A DNA stretch of 64,000 nt from Myxococcales bacterium (GTDB lineage: Bacteria; Myxococcota_A; Polyangia; Polyangiales; Polyangiaceae), in the NCBI GenBank assembly GCA_025359105.1, contig JANYHK010000097.1:1-64000 (forward strand), read 5' to 3'. The position numbers and the translations under genes are program-made. The number at the start of each line of letters is the position of its first letter. Within the stretch, counting starts at the first letter, position 1. A model generated the notes under the pieces. The model was not told where the DNA came from. It saw only the letters and a program-made list of their open reading frames with translations, and searched no databases. Shown piece after piece: positions 34,556 to 46,100 of this stretch.

Positions 34556-35197
34556 TCAGAGGAGGCGTCTTTCCAATGCCTTGAGGACCGCGCGGGTGCG
34601 GTCACGGACGTAGAGCTTCGCGAGGACGCTCGAGACGTGGTTTTTTACGGTTCGCTCCGCGATGTCGAGCGCGGCGGCGATCTCGCGGTTGCTGTACCCG
34701 CCGGCCATCAGGCGGAGGACGCCGAGCTCGCGCTCGGTCAGCGCGTCGTGCTGGGCGGGCTCTTGAGGTGGAGCGCCCGCCGACGCGAGGCCGCGCAGGA
34801 CGCCGTCGGTCAGGCCGGGCTGGAGGTAGGTGCGCCCCGCCGCGAGCTCGCGGAGCGCGAGCGCGAGCTGCTCGAAGCCGACGTCCTTGAGGAGGTAGCC
34901 CTTGGCGCCCGCCCGCACCGCGTGGAGCAGCACGTCCGGATCGTCGAACGTCGTCAGGACGAGGCACGGCGGGAAGAAGCCCGCTTCGCGCAGGCCGGCG
35001 AGCACGGCGAGCCCGTCGCGCTTGGGCATGCGGACATCGAGGAGGACCACGTCGGGGCGCGCGGCCGCGATGATCGCGAGCGCCTCGTCGCCGTCGAACG
35101 CCTCGCCGACGACGAGGACCTCGAGATCGAGCTCCAGCACGCGGCGGAGGCCCTGCCGCACCAGCGCCTCGTTCTCGACGACGACGACGCGGATCAC
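34556..35197 (-). CDS. NarL/LuxR-type response regulator
   Basis: 213 residues. The receiver domain (1-120) has the phosphoacceptor D54 in DVVLLDVRMP and the switch/Lys region GAKGYLLKD. The upstream acidic pair is E8-N9 rather than the usual Asp-Asp or Glu-Asp, a mild deviation in the metal site. The C-terminal LuxR helix-turn-helix is LTERELGVLRLMAGGYSNRE and IAAALDIAERTVKNHVSSVL. Its ATG overlaps the stop of the histidine kinase gene, so the two are a cognate pair. Confidence 0.93.
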   Translation of the reverse strand: MIRVVVVENEALVRQGLRRVLELDLEVLVVGEAFDGDEALAIIAAARPDVVLLDVRMPKRDGLAVLAGLREAGFFPPCLVLTTFDDPDVLLHAVRAGAKGYLLKDVGFEQLALALRELAAGRTYLQPGLTDGVLRGLASAGAPPQEPAQHDALTERELGVLRLMAGGYSNREIAAALDIAERTVKNHVSSVLAKLYVRDRTRAVLKALERRLL

Positions 35198-36315
35198 GCG
35201 ACGCCCGCGAGCGGGAGCGTCGCCCGGAGGGAGAAGCCGTCGCCTGGCTTCGTGGTGATCTCGAGGCGCCCTCCGTCGAGCTCGAGGCGCTCGCGCATGC
35301 CGCGCAGCCCGTCGCCCAGGGTCACCTCAAGCGCGCCGATCCCGTCGTCCTTGGCGCGGAGCTCGATGTTTCCCCCTTCCTCGACGAGATCGATCCACAG
35401 GTTCTGGGCGTCGGCGTGGCGCGCGGCGTTGGTCACGATCTCCTGGGCGCAGCGCAAGAGAGTCAACGCGCGGCGGCCGTCGTGACGGGCGAGGGACTCC
35501 GGGAGGGCGAGATGGACGCGCGGGCGCGGCATCTCGGTGGAGATCGCGCGGAGGGCGCTCGTGAGGTCGACCCGGTCGCGATCTTCGTCGCGCAGCTGGG
35601 CGACGACGCCGCGCACGTCCGCGAGGACCAGCTTCGCCAGCGACTGCGCCGACGCGACCGGCTCCGCCGCCCGACCTTGCGCGAGCTGAACCGCGGCCTC
35701 GAGGTTGAGGCTCAGCGCCGTCAGGCGGTGCCCGACCAGATCGTGGAGCTCGCGCGAGATGTGGAGGCGCTCCGCGAGCCGGCTGTTCTCGTCCGCGAGC
35801 GCCTGCGCGGCGCGGAGCTCCTCGTTCGCCTTCGCGAGCCCGCCGCGCGCCTCGGCGTGGCGCGCGACGAGGCCGGCCACGAGCAGCGCGAGCAGCTGGA
35901 AGCCGAGGTACGGCGGGGCGAGCAGGAGCGCGGCGTTCGGGGTCCAGTGCAGCGAAATGGCCAGGGCGAGGAGCGCGGTCTGCAGCACGACCCACGCAAT
36001 CCCCGCGCGCAGCGAGACGCGCGGACCGAGCTGCAACGCGACGAGGACGAGGAGCGCCCCTTCGAAGCCGTCGCACAGGAGCATCACCATCGCGAGAACG
36101 CACGCCACCTCCAGCGGGAGGAGCACGCTGCGGCGCCTCCCGCCCGTATCCAGCCAGAGCGCCACGGCGAACGCGGTGTAGACGACCGCCCACGCCGCGA
36201 GCCGACGGGGATCGAGCCCGCCGTGAAAGAGGAGCGGGAGGCCGACCATCCCCCACACGACGAGCCCGCCTGCCCTGACGATCCGCGCGAGCTCGTCGTG
36301 ATCGGAGTGGCCCAC
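35194..36315 (-). CDS. Membrane histidine kinase, HisKA_3 (NarL/DesK) type
   Basis: 373 residues. The N-terminal 150 residues form about five to six membrane helices with little periplasmic sequence, so the signal is probably sensed in the membrane. A coiled-coil (GLAKANEELRAAQALADENS) leads to the dimerisation helix with phosphorylated H191 in SRELHDLVGHRLT. The ATPase part has the N-box NAARHADAQN and G-box KDDGIGALE. It is upstream of, and overlaps, the response regulator. It is divergent from the ankyrin lipoprotein gene across 123 bp. Confidence 0.92.
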   Translation of the reverse strand: MGHSDHDELARIVRAGGLVVWGMVGLPLLFHGGLDPRRLAAWAVVYTAFAVALWLDTGGRRRSVLLPLEVACVLAMVMLLCDGFEGALLVLVALQLGPRVSLRAGIAWVVLQTALLALAISLHWTPNAALLLAPPYLGFQLLALLVAGLVARHAEARGGLAKANEELRAAQALADENSRLAERLHISRELHDLVGHRLTALSLNLEAAVQLAQGRAAEPVASAQSLAKLVLADVRGVVAQLRDEDRDRVDLTSALRAISTEMPRPRVHLALPESLARHDGRRALTLLRCAQEIVTNAARHADAQNLWIDLVEEGGNIELRAKDDGIGALEVTLGDGLRGMRERLELDGGRLEITTKPGDGFSLRATLPLAGVA

Positions 36316-36438
36316 GCTGGGAAGGATACGCTCCGTCGGCCGGACCGCATGGGCCGAAAGGACCAGAGCGGGACTGCGTCCAGCGCCTCAGGCGCGAGGG
36401 CGCGGGGCGCTCTAGACCTCTGGCCGGAGGCACAAGCC

Positions 36439-37486
<1,048 letters not shown>

Positions 37487-37512
37487 TCCTCGGATTTGCT
37501 ACGCTCGCCCCC

Positions 37513-39153
37513 GTGCAGCTTCACCCCACGCGCGCCACGTTCCACATCGCCCTCGCCGGCGCCGCGATGGTGGCCGTGGGGCTCGCCGCGCGCGTGGGAC
37601 CCGTCGTGGCGTGGGGCGGCGCCGTGGTGCTCGCGGTGGCGATCGGGCGCGCGGCGGCGCTCGCGACGGTGACGCGCCTGCGCTCGAGCGGCTTCGAGAT
37701 GGTGTGGAACGCCACGCGGCGGGTCGTGCGCCTCGCGCGCGGGGGCGACATCGTGCTCGAGGCCGAGCTTCGCAACCGCGGCGTCGACGACGCCCGTGGG
37801 GTCGGGTTGCGGGCCGTCGCGTCCAGCATGCTCGAGGTGAGCGTCCACCCGCCGATGCTGGATTTGCCTGCGGGCGCGCGCGTGCGCGTCGACGTCCGCG
37901 TGCACGCCAAGCGCGTGGGGCGATGGGGTGTGCACGGCATGGCGCTCGAGGTTCGCGGCACGCCCGCGGGCGGCGAGGGGCTCTACGAGGTGCCGCTCAT
38001 GTTCGCCAACCCGTTCGGCGTCGAAGTCTTGCCGCGCGCCCTCCACGCGCTCATCTCGACGCCGCGGGGAGGGCGCTCACGCCGCGCCGCCGAGGCGGGC
38101 CGACCGGCGGCGCTGCCCGGCGACGGCGACGAGTTCCGCGAGCTACGCGAGCACGTCCCCGGGGATCCGTTCCGGAAGATCGCGTGGAAGGCGAGCGCCA
38201 AGCGCGGCCAGCTCGTGGTGCGCGAGATGGAACGGGACGAGCGCGACGTCGTCTGGCTCGTGATGGACGCCTCGGTGGAGCTCTGGTCAGGCGCGCTCGG
38301 CAAGGCGCCGCTCGACGACGGCGTCGACGAGGTCGCCTCGCTCGCGGCGCGCCACCTCGCGCGCGGGGACCACGTCGGGCTCGTCGTCACCGCGTCGCGG
38401 CTGCGAACTTGGATCACGCCGGCGAGCGGCGCGGCGCACGCGGTCCGCATCGCGGCGGCGCTCGCGAGCGCGGCCAGCATGGTCGACAGTGATCGCTGCG
38501 AGCTCGACGAGTGGGAGATCGCCCAGCGCGTCGCCGAGCACGCGCGCCCGCTCGATACGCGCGGCCTCGCCGACATCCCGAAGGGCAACCTCGACCAGCT
38601 CGCGGCCCGGAGCGAGCAGCTCCGCGCCCGCGCCCCGTTCGCGCCGCGCCTCCCCTACGCGAAGGCCGCGCGCGAGCAGCGCCTGCGCCACTACCTGGCG
38701 TCGTTCGGCATCGAGGTCCCGCCGCGGCTCGACGGCGAGCGCGAGAAGGCCGATCTGGCCATCGCGACGGTGCTCGACAAGCTCTCGACGGAGAAGCAGC
38801 GGCCGAGCATCGTCCACGTGTGGGCGCCGGCGCCGCTCAAGAAGGAGAACGCCGCGCGCTCGGTCCGCAAGCTCAAGGCGAAGCGCGCGATCGTGCGGTG
38901 GACCATCCCGCGCTTCGACGGGAGCCTCGGCCCGGCCACCGCCGATCTTGACGCTCCGCCTGAGCAAGGGGACGCGGCCAGCCTCCAGCCAGCGAACGTC
39001 GCCCTCGCGGTGGAGGACGCCGTGCGCGTCCGCGCGCGGGCCTCACGCGTGCGCGCCGAGCGTGCGCTGCGGCAGATGGGCGTACGGCCGCAGAACATCG
39101 AGCGGCGCGGCAAGACCGAGCCGGCCCTCGGCCCGCGCGAAGGCGGCGAATGA
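37513..39153 (+). CDS. DUF58-domain protein
   Basis: 546 residues. Two N-terminal membrane helices (FHIALAGAAMVAVGLAARVG and VVAWGGAVVLAVAIGRAAAL), then a beta-domain, then the DUF58 core with the hallmark RELREHVPGDPFRKIAWKAS and the VWA-like VWLVMDASVELW. DUF58 proteins are the usual partners of MoxR ATPases. A C-terminal extension of about 200 residues is rich in charged helices. The GTG start lies next to a hexamer repeat, and no clear ribosome-binding site is visible. The stop overlaps rsmA by 4 bp (ATGA). Confidence 0.88.
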   Translation: MQLHPTRATFHIALAGAAMVAVGLAARVGPVVAWGGAVVLAVAIGRAAALATVTRLRSSGFEMVWNATRRVVRLARGGDIVLEAELRNRGVDDARGVGLRAVASSMLEVSVHPPMLDLPAGARVRVDVRVHAKRVGRWGVHGMALEVRGTPAGGEGLYEVPLMFANPFGVEVLPRALHALISTPRGGRSRRAAEAGRPAALPGDGDEFRELREHVPGDPFRKIAWKASAKRGQLVVREMERDERDVVWLVMDASVELWSGALGKAPLDDGVDEVASLAARHLARGDHVGLVVTASRLRTWITPASGAAHAVRIAAALASAASMVDSDRCELDEWEIAQRVAEHARPLDTRGLADIPKGNLDQLAARSEQLRARAPFAPRLPYAKAAREQRLRHYLASFGIEVPPRLDGEREKADLAIATVLDKLSTEKQRPSIVHVWAPAPLKKENAARSVRKLKAKRAIVRWTIPRFDGSLGPATADLDAPPEQGDAASLQPANVALAVEDAVRVRARASRVRAERALRQMGVRPQNIERRGKTEPALGPREGGE

Positions 39154-39995
39154 CCCGGGATCCCCGCTCCGTCTTGCGCGAAGCCGGCCTCGCGCCGAAG
39201 AAGAGCTTCGGGCAGAACTTCCTCGTCGCCGAGTCCGTCGTTCGCGCGATCTCCGGCGCGTGCGTCCCCGACGCCGAGGTCGGGCGCGCGCGGGTCGTCG
39301 AGATCGGCGCCGGCACCGGCGCGCTCACCGCCGTGCTCCTCGAGCGAGCGAAGCACGTGATCGCGATCGAGCGCGATCGCGATCTCGTCCCCGTGCTCGC
39401 GCGCGTGTTCGCCGCCGAGATCGCGGCCGGCAAGCTCACGCTGGTCGAGGGCGACGCGCAGACCGTCGACTACGCAGCGCTCCTCGGCGAGCCCGATCCG
39501 GAGTCACCGCGCGTCCTCTGCGGCAACCTCCCCTACCAGATCACCGGCAGCCTCCTCGAGCGCGCCGTCAACACGGCGGCGCGGCTCGAGCGCGTCGTCG
39601 TGATGGTGCAGGAGGAGGTGGCCGCCCGGCTCCTCGCGTCCCCCGGCAACAAGATCTACGGCGCGCTCACTGTCTTCGTTCGCGCCGCGTTCGACGTGTC
39701 CCGCGTCATGAAGGTCTCGCGTGGGTCATTTCACCCCGCCCCCGACGTGACGAGCGCGGTGGTTCGCCTCACCCCGGTCCGCCCACCGCGCGCGCTCGAG
39801 ACCGAGACGTTTCGTCGCGTCGTGAAGGCCGCGTTCGGTGCGCGCCGGAAAACGCTCAGAAATGCCTGGAGCGGGCTCGCTGCCGCCCCCGAGATGGCCC
39901 GAATCGCCGAGGCCTGTGGCGTGTCGCTCGACGCGCGCGGCGAGACGCTCGACGTGACCGCGTTCGCACGCGTGGCGCACGCGCTCGAAGGCTGA
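39150..39995 (+). CDS. rsmA: 16S rRNA dimethyladenosine transferase RsmA (KsgA)
   Basis: 281 residues, the usual KsgA size. It dimethylates two adjacent adenines in the helix-45 loop of 16S rRNA with SAM. Landmarks are KKSFGQNFLVAESVV, motif I VEIGAGTGALTAVL, IAIERDRDLVPVL, catalytic NLPYQITGSLL, the EVAARLLASPGNKIYGAL region and SFHPAPDVTSAVVRL. The ATG overlaps the DUF58 stop. Linkage to DUF58 is not obviously functional. Confidence 0.96.
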   Translation: MTRDPRSVLREAGLAPKKSFGQNFLVAESVVRAISGACVPDAEVGRARVVEIGAGTGALTAVLLERAKHVIAIERDRDLVPVLARVFAAEIAAGKLTLVEGDAQTVDYAALLGEPDPESPRVLCGNLPYQITGSLLERAVNTAARLERVVVMVQEEVAARLLASPGNKIYGALTVFVRAAFDVSRVMKVSRGSFHPAPDVTSAVVRLTPVRPPRALETETFRRVVKAAFGARRKTLRNAWSGLAAAPEMARIAEACGVSLDARGETLDVTAFARVAHALEG

Positions 39996-40148
39996 AATTT
40001 TCGCGGACCTCGACCGACACGCTCGCAGGAGCCCCGCGCCTTTTGTGCGGTCGCTCCGCACCTTGCGCGGCGACAAGGCCGCGCACGTGAGCACGCAGCA
40101 GATCTTGCCATGGGGGGTCACTGGGTCATGATGCGAGACGTGGGGAAG

Positions 40149-41324
40149 ATGATGCATCGAGGTCGAGGATCGCCTCTTCGGGGGGCCGCACGCGTGGCAC
40201 TCGCTGCGGCGCCGCCGCTCCTCGCGCTCGTCACGATCGGAGCCTCCTCCGCGTGCGGTGCACGCTCGCAGCTCTTCGGCCTCGACGATCCGATCGTCGA
40301 GACAGCCGACGCGGGCCCCGACGCTCTCCCCGCCTGCATCATCCCGCAGCCGTCACGGGAGCCCGCGCCGGCGTACATCGAGATCGTCCTCGACGCATCG
40401 GGCAGCATGCTCGAGGACGGCAAGTGGGAGGCCGCGTCGCTCGCGCTCGGCGCCCTCTTCGACGAGTACTACTCGCGCGCCGACGATACGGTGTCGCTCG
40501 GGCTCCTCGTCTTCGCGGGGAGCAAGGACCCGACGGGCGGCGACGGCCCCTACCCAACCGCGAGGGACGTCGCGCCCGGCTTCGTCGACGCGACCCAGTA
40601 CGCCGCGCTTCATGCCCGTATCGCCGGCATGTTCCCGATCGGCCCGACGCCGACCTTCCCTGCGATGAGCGGCGGATTCGACGTCCTCGACAGCTACGTC
40701 CCCTCGCCGCGCCTGCGCACGCCGGGTCGTCGCGTCGTCGTCCTCGTCAGCGACGGCGCCCCGACGGCCGCGTCGGCGGCTGGAGAGGCAGACGTCGAGA
40801 AGGACAAGACGGTGGCGCTCGTCGCCGACCTGCTCGCCGCATCGCCGTCGATCTCGACGTTCGCCATCGGCATCGGGCCGTTCCCGCCGCCCTCGTACTC
40901 GGACTACGATCCCGTCTTCATGGGCGACATCGCCATCAACGGCGGCACGCGCGCGACCCGGGCCTGCGATCCCAAGAGCAACCTGATCGCCGAGATCTGC
41001 CACATCCAGATCACGCCGTCGGCCAAGCGGACTTCCCAGGAGATCGCCTCCGACATGCTGAGGGCGCTGCACGACGTTCGCTCCCGCACGACCGACATCT
41101 GCGCCTTCGATCTGACCGGCGACTTCACGCGTTTCGATCCGGCGCAGACGAAGGTGACCATCACGACCGGCGGCATCGCGCACACCGTCGCCGAGGACGC
41201 GACGAACGGCTGGCAGTACGACTCTCCGGCCAAACCGCGGGGGCTCGTCCTGAAGGGGAGCGCGTGCGAGGCGATCCTGAACGACGTCTCGGCGAGGGTG
41301 GCGATGACGTTCGGCTGCGGCTGA
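40149..41324 (+). CDS. VWA-domain lipoprotein
   Basis: About 391 residues. The signal peptide ends IGASSACGARS. The von Willebrand A fold has the MIDAS motif VLDASGSML (DxSxS), the central strand VVVLVSDGAPT and ISTFAIGIG. The later part has several Cys (RACDPKS, EICHIQ, TDICAFDL, FGCG) and a DUF-like beta domain at the C-terminus. VWA proteins bind metals and partner proteins at the surface. Several in-frame ATGs precede the signal peptide (40110, 40128, 40131, 40149, 40152); 40149 follows a GGGGAAG and gives a shorter, more plausible leader. Confidence 0.8.
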   Translation: MMHRGRGSPLRGAARVALAAAPPLLALVTIGASSACGARSQLFGLDDPIVETADAGPDALPACIIPQPSREPAPAYIEIVLDASGSMLEDGKWEAASLALGALFDEYYSRADDTVSLGLLVFAGSKDPTGGDGPYPTARDVAPGFVDATQYAALHARIAGMFPIGPTPTFPAMSGGFDVLDSYVPSPRLRTPGRRVVVLVSDGAPTAASAAGEADVEKDKTVALVADLLAASPSISTFAIGIGPFPPPSYSDYDPVFMGDIAINGGTRATRACDPKSNLIAEICHIQITPSAKRTSQEIASDMLRALHDVRSRTTDICAFDLTGDFTRFDPAQTKVTITTGGIAHTVAEDATNGWQYDSPAKPRGLVLKGSACEAILNDVSARVAMTFGCG

Positions 41325-41430
41325 ACGAGCCGGATTCGCACGGGTTCTCGCTGGCCGCGCGCGCACGATGGGGAGCAGCGGGCGAAACGAACGTACCCCC
41401 GTATGTCACCCCAGCTGTCGGGAGATCCAA

Positions 41431-43161
41431 ATGGAAAGCATCTTCGGCGTTACGCGCGCCGCGTTCATCTATCACCAGAGTATGTACCTATCCATTCGGG
41501 AAAAACTCGGTACGGCGGCGAGTCAGCAAGATCAGATGTGGCCCGAGATGAGTCGCGCCGACGGCGATTTTCACCGGTACTTGGAGAGCCAAGGTGTCGA
41601 CATCAACGCGTTCGTCAACGCGAGCCAGGAGTGGAACGCGCACTTCGAAGCCGATCCCTCCGGGCAGGCGATGGTCGACTACCAAGCGGAGCTTCACCAG
41701 CTCCGGGCGCGTCGGGACGCGCGACCGACTGCCGCGGAGTACGAGCAAATCTCGCGGGACGCTCAGCTCGCGCGCCAGAATTCCGCTCCGAACGCGGGAG
41801 CCATTCACGGGATCACGAAAGATGGCCTCGCCGAGATCTTGAGCAAGTACACCGAGCTCAAGGCGAAGTTCGGCGAACGGCAGGCCGAGGAAGAGTTTTC
41901 CGGCTATCTCGGCAGTCGCGGACTCAGCCCGTATCAATGGGCGAAAGCGCACAACGCGTGGCTCGAGCGCTTCCGCGCCGACCCCACCGGGCGCGCCGAG
42001 GCCGAGTTCCACATGATGCTCGCAGCGGAGTCGCAGAAGGCGCACTTCGGCGACGTTCGCGACATGAGCCAGGACACCGAGGAGGGCATCACCCTCGATC
42101 AGTACGCGCAAATCACCGTCGCGGTGAGCCGGCAAGGGGCGGACGCCGACGCCATCGTGCGGCAGTTCGGCCTTCAGGGCGTGGACCACTGGCAGCGCGC
42201 GAACGCGGCGTGGACCGCCAAGATGGGCGCGGACACGACGCACAAGCTCACGATGCAGTTCGGGCAGCTCTATCAGAAGCACGCCGGGCCGCAGTTCCAA
42301 CAGGAATTGCTGGCGCAGACCGCCGACATCCTCGCGCAGCGCAATCAACCACAAGACGTCGTGCGCGAGCCGGAGGTAGAGCTCACGCCCGACCTCTGCC
42401 TTCAGAAGATGCAATCGCCGAGCCGCAACGAGCGGTGGAAGTACGCCGGCCTCTACGCGAACATGACCGATCTCGGCAACGTCCCCGACAAGGCCGCCGC
42501 GATCCGCGCAGTCGCGCCGATCTTGCTCGAGATGATCGAGCAGCACGACGAGCACACCACGAGCGACGCCGAGAAGGGCATTCGCCAGCTGTGGGATCTC
42601 GAGGTGCGGACCGACGACGTACGCGGCGCCGCGTCGCGATGCTTGAACCGCGCGCGCGAGAAGCTCACGAGCGTGCAGGCCGCGTTCGCGCCGATCCAGA
42701 ACCAGGCCGTCCCCGAGCGCGTCACGCTGCAGAGCCGCATCCAGGACTACACGTCGCTCGTCGAGACGATGGAGGATTACCTCGGGCGCGACTGGACTCC
42801 GGCCGCGGCCGCTGCTCCGGCCGCGCACGCACCCGCCTCGACGGCGGGCTTCGCCCAGGGCCCCGCAGGGTTCGCGCCAAGCTCGTTCGCTGTGCAGGCT
42901 CCGACCGGCGGCGGTGGCTTCCCCAGGTGGATCCTGGCGCCGCTCGTCCTCGTCGTCGTCGGCGGCGGGTTCGCCGCGACCCGCCTCTTCGGCCATTCCG
43001 CCGCGAGCTCGGCGTCCGCGACCACGTCGACCGCGTCGAGCACGTCGATCACCGCCGCTTCCGCCGCAGCCGCAGCGAAGCCCAGCGCCGCCGCAGCCAC
43101 CGCTACGGCGGCCACGCAGCCCTCGCCGACGCACGCCGCCGCGAAGCCGAAGAAGAAGTAG
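41431..43161 (+). CDS. Three-repeat helical protein with C-terminal membrane anchor
   Basis: 576 residues. GGGAG lies 6 bases before the ATG. There is no signal peptide, so the N-terminal part is cytoplasmic. About residues 35-300 hold three diverged helical repeats of about 70 residues, each with a G-x-x-x-x-W/F ... W-x-x-x-F/M-x-x-D(P/T) core: FVNASQEWNAHFEADPSG, YQWAKAHNAWLERFRADPTG and HWQRANAAWTAKMGADTT. A helical region of about 130 residues follows, then an Ala-rich linker, one membrane helix (WILAPLVLVVVGGGFAATRL) and a Ser/Ala/Lys tail. I do not recognise the family with certainty. The repeat plus tail anchor suggests an inner-membrane scaffold. Confidence 0.7.
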   Translation: MESIFGVTRAAFIYHQSMYLSIREKLGTAASQQDQMWPEMSRADGDFHRYLESQGVDINAFVNASQEWNAHFEADPSGQAMVDYQAELHQLRARRDARPTAAEYEQISRDAQLARQNSAPNAGAIHGITKDGLAEILSKYTELKAKFGERQAEEEFSGYLGSRGLSPYQWAKAHNAWLERFRADPTGRAEAEFHMMLAAESQKAHFGDVRDMSQDTEEGITLDQYAQITVAVSRQGADADAIVRQFGLQGVDHWQRANAAWTAKMGADTTHKLTMQFGQLYQKHAGPQFQQELLAQTADILAQRNQPQDVVREPEVELTPDLCLQKMQSPSRNERWKYAGLYANMTDLGNVPDKAAAIRAVAPILLEMIEQHDEHTTSDAEKGIRQLWDLEVRTDDVRGAASRCLNRAREKLTSVQAAFAPIQNQAVPERVTLQSRIQDYTSLVETMEDYLGRDWTPAAAAAPAAHAPASTAGFAQGPAGFAPSSFAVQAPTGGGGFPRWILAPLVLVVVGGGFAATRLFGHSAASSASATTSTASSTSITAASAAAAAKPSAAAATATAATQPSPTHAAAKPKKK

Positions 43162-43179
43162 TCGGAGCCGGCCGCACGC

Positions 43180-46100
43180 TCAGAGCGCGTGCGGATCGTA
43201 GGGCGCGCCGAGCTCTTGCAACGCCCTCAGCGCGTCGCGCCTGTCGGCCGCGCCGGGCACCGCCATCCCGAGGTACTGGCGGTAGCGCTCGATGGCCTCC
43301 GCCTTCTTCCCGGTCTTGCGCAGGGCCTCGCCGGCGTTGAACTCCGCGTCCGGCAGCCAGCCCGGGCGCGGCGTGTCGCCTTCGGCGGTCTGCGCGGCGA
43401 ACGCGAGGTGCTTGGCCGCCTCGGCGCTCGCTCCCCTGTCCTCGAGGAGCTTGCCGTAGCGGTAGCGCCAGTACGCGCGCTTGTCGTCGGCGTCGATCGC
43501 CTTTTTCCACTCGACGAGGGCCGCGGCGACGTCGTTCTTCTGCGCGAGGCACTCGGCCATCGTGGCGTGCGCCTCGAAGCGGCTCGGCTTCAGCTCGAGC
43601 GCGCGTTTCAGGTGACGGATGCCGTCGTCGGTCGCGCCTTGCTTGAACTCGACGACGCCGAGCTGCCAGTAGCCGTCCCCGAGCAGGCGATCGAGCTGGA
43701 GCGCCTTCTCGATCTCGGTGCGCGCGAGGTTGAGGTCGGACGGGCTCGCGTCGCTCGCCGCCCAGCCGACGTAGAGGTGGTACTCGGGCCGGTTCGGATC
43801 CTGGTCCACGGCCTTGCGCAGCTCCTTCATCGCGCGGCTGTTCTGGAGCGGCCCCTTCTGGAGGAGCGCGCGGCCCAGGTAGTGGTGCGCTTCGGCGCTG
43901 TTTTGCCGCATGTCGAGCACCTTCTGGAGCATCTCCATCGCCTTGTCGGGCTGGCCGACGATGGCGTACATCGCGCCGACGCGGAGCTGGAGATCGGGAT
44001 CGTTCGGAAACTTCGCGAGCGCGCCCTTGAACATCTCGAGCGCCTTGTCGACCTCGCCCGACTCCTCGTAGAGGAGGCCGCGCTCGAGCGACAGGCCCGG
44101 GTACTCCTTGTCGACCTCGTACACCTTGTCGAGCTGCGCGGCCGCCGCGTCGATGCTGCGCATGCGGCGGAGCGTCGAGCCGAGGCGGAAGCGCGTGCCG
44201 ACGTCGTTCGGATCGCGCTCGAGCGTGGCCTCGTAGAAGGCAACGGCGCGCTGGTACTGCCCCTGCGCCGCGGCGATCTCGCCGAACGCGCGCTGCAGCT
44301 GCGCGGAGTCGGGGAGCTTCTGCTTGGCCTCCTCCAGCTTGTGCTCGGCCTCCGCCGCGCGCCCCTGCGTCGCCAGGAGCGTCGCCAGCGCCACGTAGAC
44401 GGCGACGCTCTCGGGCTGGGTGATGTCGACGAGCCCGATCGCCGAGAGGTACTGGTCCTCCGCCGCCTTCTTGTTGCCGAGCGCCTCCTCGGCCTTGCCG
44501 AACCAGAGCGCGACGCGCATGTCCTTGGGGAACTTGGCGCGCGCGTTCACGAGCTGCGTCTTCGCGTCGGTGAGCTTTTCGAGGGCGATCTGCGTCTTCG
44601 CGTCGCCCACGATCGCGTCGATGTTGAGGGCGTCGGTCTGGAGCGCGGTGTCGAACCGGGTCAAGGCTTCGCCGAAGCGGCTGTCCTGGAAGAGCACCTC
44701 GCCCTGACCGACGAGCGCCAGAACGCAGCGCGGATCCAGCTTGAGGGACTGGTCGAACGCCACACGCGCCTCGGCCGAGCGATCCTTCGACAGGAAGACG
44801 AGGCCGCGCACCGCATGCGCGCGCGCCTGCTCGCTGACCGACGCGGTCGCCTTCGCGGCGCCGTCGGTCACCGACGTCAGATCCTTCTGGACCGCCGCCT
44901 CGTCGTGATCGCGACGCCACACGAGCTGCGCGCGCAGCGTGAGCGCACCGGCGTCGTTCGGCGAGGACTTGAGCGCGAGCTCGATTTCCTCTTGCGCCTT
45001 CTTCGAGTCGCCGAGCAGCTCGTAGCCGCGCGCGAGGCCGAAGTGGGCGCGCGCGTTCGGCGCGAGCTCGACGGCCTTCTTGAACGCCGCCACCGCCGCC
45101 GCGCCGTCCTTGGCGAGCAGCTCCGTCTCGCCGCGCGTGAACGCGACGTCCTGGGCGATGGGATCGTTTCCCGCCGCCTTGGCCGCGGCGTCCAGCATGC
45201 GCCGCGCTTTCGGCAAGTCCCCGGCGACGGCCGCCTGCGCGGCCTGGGCGACCGGAACGTATTTCGTCTCGGCGTTCGCCGGAATCTCGGTGAGCCACTG
45301 CGACGCGCGCGCGTTGGGCTGGGAGTCCTTTCCGAAGCGCATGTCCGTCATGAACTGCGCGAGGGCGGCGTACGCGGCGAGCGGGCGCGCGCGAGGCGAA
45401 CGCGCGTGCGCTTGCGCGAGCTCGTCGGCGGCGCCGCGGGCTTCGGCGTAGGTGTCGGCGCCCATGCGCTTGCGCGCCTTGTCCGCGCCTTGCTGCGCCG
45501 CGCGCAGGTAGTCGCTCGCGTTGAGCTTGTCGCTGAACCACAGGTGCCCGAACGCGCCGACCGGGCTGAGCTGCAGGAGCGCGCCCGCGACCAGCGTGAC
45601 CGCGGCGATGCCGATGATGATCTTGGGCGCGCGCGAGGATTTCTGGACGACGACGGTGCGCGCGCGACGCTTGGCAGCGTCCGCGTCGACCGCCGCCTGG
45701 GCGATCCTCGCCGCTTCTTCGCCCATCAGCGTTCCCGAGCTGATCGCAGGCGCGGCGCCCGACAGGCGCATCTCCGTACCGGCAGCCTCACCGCCGAGAT
45801 CGACCTCACCGAAGCCGACGCCTCCGCGCCGATCGGCGGGCGGAAGCGAGCCACCCTGGGCGGGCGGGCCCGACTGTCCGGGCGGCGGACCGCTGGGGTT
45901 CCTGAACGCCGGCGGCGGACCGCTCGGCTGCCTTTGCGCCGGCGGCAGATCGAGCTCACCGAAGCCGTCGCTCGGCGGAAATCCAGAGCCCGGTCGCTGC
46001 TGCGTGCTCGGCAGCTGCATGCCCATCGGCTGCGCGCGCGGGAGATCGAGCTCGCCGAAGTCCCCCATCGCCGGAAGCAGTCCCTGGTTCTGCGAGGTCT

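Noticed and set aside
40195-40212. TGGCACTCGCTGC as a sigma-54 promoter
   Set aside because: The GG-to-GC spacing is wrong and the match lies inside the signal-peptide coding region of the VWA lipoprotein.
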